A stretch of 64,000 bases of DNA, taken from contig QJPP01001567.1 of NCBI GenBank assembly GCA_003996215.1, positions 62,001-126,000 on the forward strand. Direction: 5' to 3'. Below, piece after piece: positions 56,501 to 64,000 of this stretch. Below the pieces are notes generated by a model, which was given only the letters and a program-made list of their open reading frames with translations, ran no database searches and had not been told where the DNA came from. The translations under genes were made by a program, and so were the position numbers. The DNA is from Jaltomata sinuosa. Its lineage: Eukaryota > Streptophyta > Magnoliopsida > Solanales > Solanaceae. Within the stretch, counting starts at the first letter, position 1. Every line of letters starts with the position of its first letter.

Positions 56501-57920
56501 TAACTCCCCCCGATTCTCTTTCTTTTCCTCTCCCTTAACCGATCAAACTAGTTTTCAATTTTTTTTTAAGAAAAAACTTCTCTCCTTCTTTCAATTGCGA
56601 TTTTACTCCCAACTTCTTCTTCTCTGTTCTTTTCCCGACAAACAGAGGAGTTCCGGTAAACCATCAACCTTTGCTCTTTCTCTCTCTTTTCAGGTAATAA
56701 AAAAGTTGGGAAGTTAGGATTTTTAAAAAAGTTAGAATTTTGACTAAAGAAGAATAACTGGAACTATGGGTTGATGATTTTGTTGTTTTGTGCTTAAAAA
56801 TGAAAGAAACACTAATTTGTGGTATTTATTAACACTTGATATGATTGTATATTTGTAAATAGTATGTGTATCTTCAGTGAAATATGAATTTTTATTGTTG
56901 TTGTTATTCTTGTTCTTGAACATTGTTGTGAAAGTAGTGAAATTTTGATTTTTACAAGTAATCTGTTGCAACATATTAGTTGATCTGTTTGAGCAAATAG
57001 CTGTTGAGATTTGAATTTTTGTTGTGTCTTGTGTTATTCTTGTTGTGTCTTGTTGTTGTTCTTGTCTTGTGTTATTGTTTTTGATGAAAGTGAAATTTTT
57101 GTTGGTGTTGTTATTGGAATCTGTTGCTACAATTGTAGAAGGGTCTTGCATCTCAAAAAGTTAGGCTTTTTAAAAATAATATTTTTGGTTAATGAATAAG
57201 AAAAGGACTTGAACTGAGTTAAGAAGAAGAAGTTTTGAACTGAGTATTGTCCTCAAAGTTAGGGTTAATGTTGTTGTTCTTGTTCTTGAACATTTTGTTG
57301 GTATTATTGGTGTTGTTGTATTGGTAAATGTTGATGTTGTTTTTGTTCTTGTATGGTGTTACTCTTGAAATTTTTCATTCAAGCGGAAAATATTGATTTA
57401 TGTTGGTGGTTCTTGGTGATATATGTATATATGTTGTAAAAATGTTGTTAATATCCTAACAGATGTGTAATATGTTGCAACATAATAAGAATCTGTTGAA
57501 ACATATTGCACATATGTTGGAAACAATTATACCTTCTGTTGGTTTACTCTGATTATATTTTTAACAGATGACTCATTTGTTGCAACAGATGGGTGATCTG
57601 TTGCAACAAGTGGGTGATCTGTTGAATTAAATCAAAGCAGTAGACCTACTATTTTGATTTGTTCCAACAGATGACCTACTTGTTGCAACAGATGACCATC
57701 TGTTGGATTAAATCAAAATAGTAGGCCTACTGCTTTGATTTCATCCAACAGATCACCCATCTATTGCAACAGATGACCTACCTGTTGCAACAGATGACCC
57801 ATCTGTTGCAACAGATGACACATTTATTGAAACAATTATTTGTACATGTTAAATTCGTTGTTATCCTTTTTTAATGATGCACAAATCAATCATTCACCTT
57901 TATTTTATTCTTGTTTGTAG
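56500..57920 (+). promoter_or_regulatory. Leader and first intron of the Ulp1-like MULE gene
   Basis: A CT-rich leader (about 56510-56695) ends TCTCTTTTCAG and is followed by long TTGTTG/TTCTTG-rich DNA up to TTTGTAG at 57914-57920, directly before the ATGGCTCCC start at 57926. This looks like a 5' UTR plus intron. The palindrome array A1 lies inside at about 57440-57840. Transcription start and exact exon limits are inferred. Confidence 0.4.
57440..57840. repeat. CATCTGTTGCAACAGATG palindrome array A1
   Basis: This is a cluster of the 18-bp perfect palindrome CATCTGTTGCAACAGATG (an exact copy at 57800-57817) and one- or two-base variants, spaced by short ACCC/GGGT-type linkers. Two larger palindromes are embedded. 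The one at 57697-57754 has 29-base arms with about four mismatches, containing AATAGTAGG / CCTACTGCTT. A similar one lies at about 57616-57675. Confidence 0.9.
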
Positions 57921-59459
57921 ATAAAATGGCTCCCAAAAGAAAAGAAAGTGAATCAACTCCAAACAAAAGGAGTAAAGTAGCTAAGACTGTACATTCACCA
58001 CTAGGGGAGCTTGTTGTACAAGCAGTATCTCAATTAGAAGAAGAAGTCCCTTCTCAGTCAGCTGAAGGTGTAGAAAAAAAGAAGGAAAGAGAGGAAGTAG
58101 AAAGTAGTGAATTACTTGGAGATGATGAAGAAAATGAGGAAGGAGAAGAGGAAGAAGGCGAGGAAGAAGAAAGTGAGAAAGGAGAAGAGGAGGAAGGTGG
58201 TGAGGAAGAAGATGAAGAGCAAAGTGAGGAAGGAGATAACGAGCAAAGTGGGAAAGGAGATGATTCTGAAAGTGAAAGTGGAGAAGATGATGATTTTGGG
58301 AGTAAGAAAGGAGATAATGTTGGTGAAGATGATGAAGAGGAAAGTGAGAAGTTGACGGTGATGATGTTGTCAAAACTTTTAGTATTGACAAGTTTCATAT
58401 GGAGATGCGTCTGGATAATCCTACAGATTTGACTGGTGATTTTGTTGTTAAATCAGTCATGGGAAAAGCTTTTGATAATTTTAGGGAGATATTAAGGGAT
58501 GAAAAATTGGAGGATTTTTTAAGGCCAACTGTTTTGTGCACGTTCTTAATCTTCTGGAGGATAACAATGCACGCTTTCAAATGACCATGGTCTATGGTCT
58601 TCTCGAGCGCAGGATTAAGTATGAGGGTGAGGATGATGAAAATAAGAAGGAGGATGACAAGAAGATGGATGAGATTTGGATAAATTATGGTGGCATGTGG
58701 GTTTGTTTTGGCATGAAAGAATTTGCCATAATAACTGGACTAAGATGTCATCCTCCTTTTGAACCTTTTCCCACTGCTACACCATCAAAAAAGCCAAAGT
58801 CAATCTATAAAACAGCCAATAAAGGCAAGACACCCAAGACACTTAGCAAGATAACCCCCAAAATTAACAAAGGCAAAGTTAATGAGCTTGTGGCTATTGT
58901 TGGACAAAACTACAAAGTCAAAAGTTTGTTAGCTAATCTCACGAACAAAAAGATGTTGAAGAAGCAAAGGGAGTCATTGTGCTTAGTTTGGTTTGTGCAT
59001 GCCATTCTATGGGTCAGAAACACCAATAAAGTCATAGATGCTGAATTGTTAAAGCTCGCCCAGGATCGGGAGGCATTCAATAATTATCCATGGGGTTATG
59101 AAAACTTTAAGTTGACTATCAAATATTTGTTGACAAAGTTATCATCAAAGACGAACAACTTATATGGCTTTCCTTGGGCTTTCATGGTAAACTTTTAATT
59201 TTTTCTTTATTGTTTCATTTATTTTTGTTATTTAATAACTATTCTAATTTTTTGTTGGCATCTTATTTTTTTTAGGCTTGGGCATTTGAAGTCATTCCTC
59301 ACCTCCAACAGCAAGTCAAGGATTACTCGGAAAAGATTTCTCTTCCAAGGATCCTTAGGTGGTTGACTGCCAAAAACAACTCAAAAGTGAATGCCCTTGA
59401 TCAGTTTAACCCTCCTAAAGATGTTGTAAGTCTTCTTTTAAATAGAATAAATTTTACTT

Positions 59460-59760
59460 AACTTATCTCATCAGATGGGTAATCTATTGCAACAGATGGG
59501 TGATCTGTTAAAACAGATGGATGATCTGTTGTAATAGATGGGTGATATGTTACAACATATCTCTGAATATGTTAACATATTACCCATCTACTGCAACTTA
59601 TACAACATATAATCCATCTTTTACAACAGATTAGCACATGCTGCAACTTATATCTGAACAACTGATAACAGATTACACAATCTACTGCAAACTAAGCAAC
59701 AGAGAAGTGATTTGTTACAGCAGATGGGTAATCTGTTGCAACTTATAGGTTGCTTTTAAT
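59460..59760. repeat. CAACAGATG palindrome array A2
   Basis: Degenerate copies of GATCTGTTGCAACAGATGGG-type words run from about 59470 to 59750, within an intron of the Ulp1-like gene (between 59425 and about 59818). Variants include GATCTGTTAAAACAGATGG and CATCTACTGCAAC. Confidence 0.85.
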
Positions 59761-60739
59761 ATATCTGCTTTTATGACTAATTAATATTTGATATTAATAT
59801 ATCTACTTTGATTATAGGTTGTGCATCCCTAGCTTGTTCCTATACAACAAGAATTGAGGGATTGTTGACACAAAATCAGACCCTAAGGTAAACTTGATAA
59901 AAAAAAGAATTGGCTAAAGCAACAATCATCACAAGAAAAGCACTTGGGAGGATGATTTGGTTCTTGATGATATTGTTGTTAATACTGCTGGTGTTGGTAT
60001 TGGTGTTGGTAGTGATGGTAGTGGTAGTGATGGTGTTGGTGGTGGTGATGGTGATGGTGTTGGTGATGCTCTTGTGGTTTTTCAACAAAGAAATGACCAT
60101 GACTATGGTCATACTGATGATGCTTATTTTAGTGATGGATACATTCCTGACTTTGGTGGTGGACACACCACTGACTTTGGTGGTGGACATACCCCTTTTA
60201 GTAGGCATGCTACAGATCTACCACAAAGAATGGGTAGACAGTCATTTGGTGGTGTTGCCTCTTCTAGCTCCTGTTCTGCATGCAAATGCCAAGAGTGCAA
60301 GGAAAAATACAATGGAGTGATTAATACTCTTGATGCATTAACTAAGGATGTAAAGGAATTGACATCTAAAAGGAGTGTCATCCCATCAAGAAATATTACA
60401 GAGTCATTCACTCCATTGTAGGTTAAGCTTAGGAGGACAAAAATATCAATTTTCAAGGCAATATCAAATGTTAAATCAAGAAAAATTGTAACTCCTATTC
60501 CTTGCATTGTTAGGCAAGTTCCAAGGGCTACAGGAGAGCAGGGAGAGCTGAAGAAGGTAAATATTTACAAGTTGGTGACTGCCATAAGAAAGGCAAAGCT
60601 GAAAACTCTAATGAATTCAAAAAAAGGCCCCAGAAACTTACTCTATGCATAAATTTAATCCACAAGACTTCAAGAACATGACTGATATGAAATTTTGGTA
60701 TATGGACTGGGTAAGTTACTTTTGGTAAGTGGACTGGGT

Positions 60740-61210
60740 AAGTTATTTATTTAGATGATCCATGTGTTGCAACAAATGAGACATATGTTACAACAGATGG
60801 GTAATCTGTTCCAATAGATCGCTCATCTGTTGCAGTAGATGATCCATCTGTTGCAACAGATGGATCATCTACTGCAACAGATGAGAGATATGTTTCATAG
60901 GTTGCAGCAGATGGGTAATCTGTTAACAGATTCAAAGATCCGTTCCAACAGATGATCCATCTGCTGCAACAAATGATCCATCTGTTCCAACAGATGGATG
61001 ATGCATCTGTTCCAACAGATGGATGATGCATATGTTCCAACAGATGAGTCATCTGTTGCAACAAATGGGTCATCTGTTGTATGAAATCAAAGCAATAGAC
61101 CTATTCTTTCAATTTCATCCAACAGATGAAGCATCAGTTGCAACATATGACTGATATGTTGCAATAGATGCCTCATATGTTGCAACAAATGCATCATCTG
61201 TTGTATCTTT
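60740..61210. repeat. CAACAGATG palindrome array A3
   Basis: This array of CATCTGTTGCAACAGATG words and variants with TTCCAAC centres (CATCTGTTCCAACAGATGGA) fills the intron between the splice donor at about 60708 and the acceptor at 61258. TGAAATCAAAGCAATAG near 61080 repeats part of the larger palindrome seen in A1. Confidence 0.9.
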
Positions 61211-61819
61211 TTAATTATTATAAGTGACTAACTTATATAAATTGTATTATTATTTCAGTATGTTGATGAAATTCTTCTTCTGATGCGGGTGAGGCATCTG
61301 AAATTTAATCAATTCTATGATCTTGGGGATAGAATCATGGACCTCAATTTTTATGGTAACTTCTCCAGTCGGTACCAGCAACTCAGTGAAGAAGCAACAA
61401 CTCCCAGTGGCAAAAAATTGAGGAGTTACTTGCTGAGTTTGAATCGGATGATGATATGATTAACTATGTCAGAGGAAAGAGACCATACCCAGGTGCCATG
61501 GATTGGAGAGAGGCCAAGAGAATCATAGCAGTGATGAATTTGGAGAAGCAGCATTTTGTGAATCTTGAGATCATAATGAGTGAGGGAGTCATAAATATCT
61601 ATAACTGCAACATACCAGTGTTTGAAGAGTTTCAATTTTTGATATTCATGGAGGGTTTGTTGGAGTTGTTCCCTAGACTTTTGAAGCAAAGTGGCCTAAT
61701 GAATCACTTGCCAGAAAAATTGCTCAATGAACGATGGACTTTTGAAGGTTGAAAACAGAACCTTCCAAAGAATAAGACTTTTGCCGCGTGCGGGTCATAC
61801 TCGCTTGCTTTCATTGAGA

Positions 61820-62520
61820 ATCATGATTAGTAATAAACTAAGTTATTTAACCATAATTAGCTTTCAATTAACAACTTCAATTACAATCTCAATGAATTAC
61901 ATAATAATTACATGATCAACTAAGTGTAGTGATCCTAAAGAGATGGATCAATTGACTTATTTGATGTGAATTGCTTAATTAACTCATGATTAGTAATAAA
62001 CTAAGTTATTTAACCATAATTAGCTTTGAATTAACAACTTCAATTTCAATCTCAATGAATTACATAATAATTACATGATCAACTAAGTGTAATGATCCTA
62101 AATAGATGGATCAATTCACTTATTTGATGTGAATTACTTAATTAACTCATGATTAGTAATACATTAAGTTATTTAACCATAATTAGCTTTCAATTTCAAT
62201 CTCAATGAATTACATAATAATTACATGATCAACTAAGTGTAGTAATCCTATATGAGATTGTAATTGAAATTATTAATTAAAAGCTAATTATAGTTAAATA
62301 ACTTTATTTATTAATAATCATGGGTTAATTAAGCAATTCACATCAAATAAGTCAATTGATCCATCTATTTAGGATCACTACACTTAGTTGATCATGTAAT
62401 TATTATGTTATTCATTGAGATTATAATTAAAGTTGTTAATTGAAAGCTAATTATGGTTAAATAACTTAATTTATCACTAATCATGAGTTAATTAAGTAAT
62501 TCACATCAAATAAGTCAATT
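61820..62520. repeat. 163-bp repeat arranged as foldback
   Basis: A monomer of 163 bp, marked by TCATGATTAGTAATAAACT, begins at about 61821, 61984 and 62147 (two full copies and one partial). From about 62250 the same sequence continues as reverse complements (marker AATCATGRGTTAATTAAG near 62316 and 62479, again 163 bp apart). The transcript would fold into a long hairpin. The left edge falls inside the final coding part of the Ulp1-like gene, after AFIEN. Confidence 0.92.
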
Positions 62521-63175
62521 CATCCGCTACAACATATGTCTATATCTATTGGATAAGTTCCAACAGATGAATCATCTGTTGCAACAGGTTAGTTATTTGT
62601 TGCAACAAATGTCTATATCTCTTGGATGATTTCCAACAGATGAGTCATACGTTGCAACAGATGATTCATCTGCTGCAACATATGTCTATATCTGTTGAAT
62701 GATTTCCAACAGATGAGTCATCTGTTGTAACAGATGATTCATCTACTGCAACATATGTCTATATCTGTTTGATCATTTCTAACAGATGTGTCATCTGTTG
62801 CAATAAATGTGTCATCTGTTACAACAAATGATTCATCTGTTACAAAATGTGTAGAGTCTGTTTGATTATTTTCAACAGATGAGTCATCTGTTGCAACAGA
62901 TGTATCATCTGCTGCAACAAATGAGTATATTTGTTGGAAGATTTCCAACAGATGAGTCATCTGCTGCAACATATCATTCATATGGTGCAATATATTATTC
63001 ATCTGTTGCAATAGATGACTATATCTGTTTGATGATTTCAAATAGATGAGTCATATGTTGCAACAAATGTAGAATTACAAGCAACATGTGCTGAATCTGT
63101 TTGATTATTCTCAATATTTATAGTAACATATTTAATTATTTCCAACAGATTTCACCATCAGTTGCAATATATAAA
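62520..63175. repeat. CAACAGATG palindrome array A4
   Basis: This is the largest array, between the Ulp1-like gene and the convergent transposase gene. Units such as CCAACAGATGAGTCATCTGT alternate with GCAACATATGTCTATATCTG in a spacing of roughly 60-70 bp (for example near 62631, 62707, 62780, 62870 and 62945). Individual 18-bp palindromes are more mutated than in A1. Confidence 0.88.
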
Positions 63176-63289
63176 TGAGTTAAGTTCACAAACATCACCG
63201 ACTGAAATATCATAGAAAAGTACTAAAAGTTCAGAATAACAATACTATTACTATTACAATAATAGAGAAAGTGAGTGCAACATTAACAA

Positions 63290-63979
63290 TTATTGAGCAT
63301 TCCGATCTGGGCATGTAGTTCTTTTGTGGCCAACCGTCTTACATATAGAGCACTTATTTTTTCTCGTTGGAAATGATTCTCTGACTCCACGCCTCCTCCT
63401 TTTTTGCCTTCTTCCCAGTTTGCTTGGGTCAATATGTGGAGGAGATATTTCTCTCTCTAAAATCTCCAAAAGAACATTCCAAGATTCTTCAGAAGGCACA
63501 TGATGAATTTCCTCACAGTATGCAATAATGTATCTCTCCACCATATAATATGATGATGAGTACTCATAAATCTGCCTACCAAAGTCTTCACCATATTGGA
63601 TTCAAAGTGCTGCCATAGCATGTGGACAAGGTATTTTATCTAGGTCAAATACTCTACATGTACAAGATCTTGCTTGCAAATCGACTGTAGCAACTGAGCC
63701 ATGACCGGTGACACTGAACCTTTAGTTGGCAGTTTGATGAGCCAATAACTTATTCCCCAAGTTGACGTACTCTGTTATTTTCTTTTCCATTTCAGGGACA
63801 AAGATGGTTGGTGAGTTGACGAACTCCATACGCCTCTCATGAATTTTTTGTGCAAATCTCCTATTTATTTTATTAAATAGAGTGATAATGAGAAATTCTC
63901 TTTCAACGTCGAACATTGCATTCAATGACTCATCCATGTTTATCGTCATAATGTTATACCTATACAAATAAATAATCAC
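63290..63979 (-). pseudogene. MuDR-type transposase C-terminus
   Basis: The minus strand enters from beyond the window. It carries MDESLNAMFDVEREFLIITL, then RRMEFVNSPTIFVPEMEKKI, and, past a stop near 63721, a SWIM zinc finger CTCRVFDLDKIPCPHAMAAL (CxC...CxH pattern). After another stop (about 63601) it gives IQYGEDFGRQIYEYSSSYYM. The last frame (63544-63290) has a basic stretch (KLGRRQKRRRRG) and a zinc knuckle CSICKTVGHKRTTC (CX2CX4HX4C, residues 65-78 of that frame). This domain order is that of plant MULE transposases (mudrA type). The DDE catalytic core should lie past 64000. Two in-frame stops indicate a pseudogene. Confidence 0.88.
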
Positions 63980-64000
63980 TCAGTAAGGTATAATTGATAA

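Larger units (their letters stand above)
57926..61840 (+). pseudogene. MULE-borne DUF1985 / Ulp1-type gene, decayed
   Basis: The start is MAPKRKESESTPNKRSKVAK, a basic, nuclear-signal-like N-terminus, followed by a long Glu/Ser/Asp-rich acidic run (57980-58340). After frame changes near 58350 and 58545, a DUF1985-like domain follows: FSIDKFHMEMRLDNPTDLTG, WINYGGMWVCFGMKEFAIIT. It splices at 59186|GTAAAC to 59276 (AWAFEVIPHLQQQVK) and again at 59425|GTAAG. A Gly/Asp-rich linker (59950-60420) leads to MHKFNPQDFKNMTDMKFWYM, spliced at about 60708. The C48 peptidase part begins at 61259 (YVDEILLLMRVRHLKFN): QHFVNLEI gives the catalytic His, IYNCN has Asn where Asp is usual, and AACGSYSLAFIE gives the Cys. 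Such Ulp1-like genes ride in Mutator-like elements. Frameshifts, a stop at 61750 and the changed triad make it inactive. Confidence 0.75.

Noticed and set aside
57981..58398. Ser/Pro/Leu-rich antisense proteins
   Set aside because: They are mirror readings of the acidic Glu-rich coding run on the plus strand.
60124..61073. Minus-strand frames with repeated peptide units
   Set aside because: They arise from the glycine-rich linker and the CAACAGATG repeats read on the other strand; no domain and no start context.
57440..63175. CRISPR-like array
   Set aside because: The repeats are self-palindromic, unevenly spaced and mutated, with no unique spacers of constant length, and the genome is that of a plant.

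Overview
This window is plant nuclear DNA, almost certainly from a Solanaceae species. Capsicum-like is my best guess, but the sequence alone does not prove the genus. The evidence is one intron-rich eukaryotic gene with GT-AG introns, plus dense layers of plant transposable elements: Athila, Tat and chromovirus Ty3/gypsy elements, L1- and RTE-type LINEs, hAT, Mutator, MITE and Helitron traces. It also includes the RTE LINE 3' end with a (TTG)n tail that is typical of Solanaceae. I see no rRNA or tRNA gene, no CRISPR array and no bacterial operon.

Layout. 1-4218: two ~1.4 kb direct repeats flanking an internally deleted minus-strand chromovirus. 4219-7703: AT-rich DNA, a minus-strand LINE RNase H remnant, a Helitron-type 3' terminus and a MITE. 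8394-14490: the only intact host gene, UFD1 (nine coding exons, 315 codons), a cofactor of the CDC48 segregase. Its introns carry an RTE LINE, a 138-bp copy of the same LINE tail, and a foldback MITE with a 9-bp target duplication. 15006-16054: a non-autonomous hAT element with a perfect 8-bp target duplication. About 16.1-25.1 kb: a decayed plus-strand Tat-type element, with a solo LTR (20025-21308, TSD CATTT) inserted in its reverse transcriptase. 25.3-30.4 kb: an L1-type LINE (ORF1 and ORF2) cut off by the next element. 30398-41266: a fairly young Athila-type element (E1) on the minus strand. 41267-50284: an older relative (E2) on the minus strand. 50285-50930: a chromovirus protease fragment. 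51.0-56.4 kb: mostly unrecognised DNA with a Stowaway-like MITE. 56.5-64.0 kb: a Mutator-like element carrying a DUF1985/Ulp1-type gene (plus strand) and the C-terminus of a MuDR transposase (minus strand, running off the window).

The most striking pattern is not a gene. Four unrelated elements (chromovirus, Athila E1, Athila E2 and the MULE) each carry their own short palindromic word, repeated in their non-coding parts: AGTAGGTG-ATG-CACCTACT, TGACGG-N-CCGTCA, TCCCACG-GG-CGTGGGA and CATCTGTTGCAACAGATG. The words differ but the architecture is similar. In E1 the array copy number differs between the two LTRs. The MULE also holds a 163-bp monomer arranged as a direct array followed by an inverted array (a foldback).

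Functionally, only UFD1 looks like a working host gene. Every transposon protein seen here carries stops, frameshifts or changed catalytic residues, many of them C-to-T or G-to-A changes as expected for old methylated DNA.
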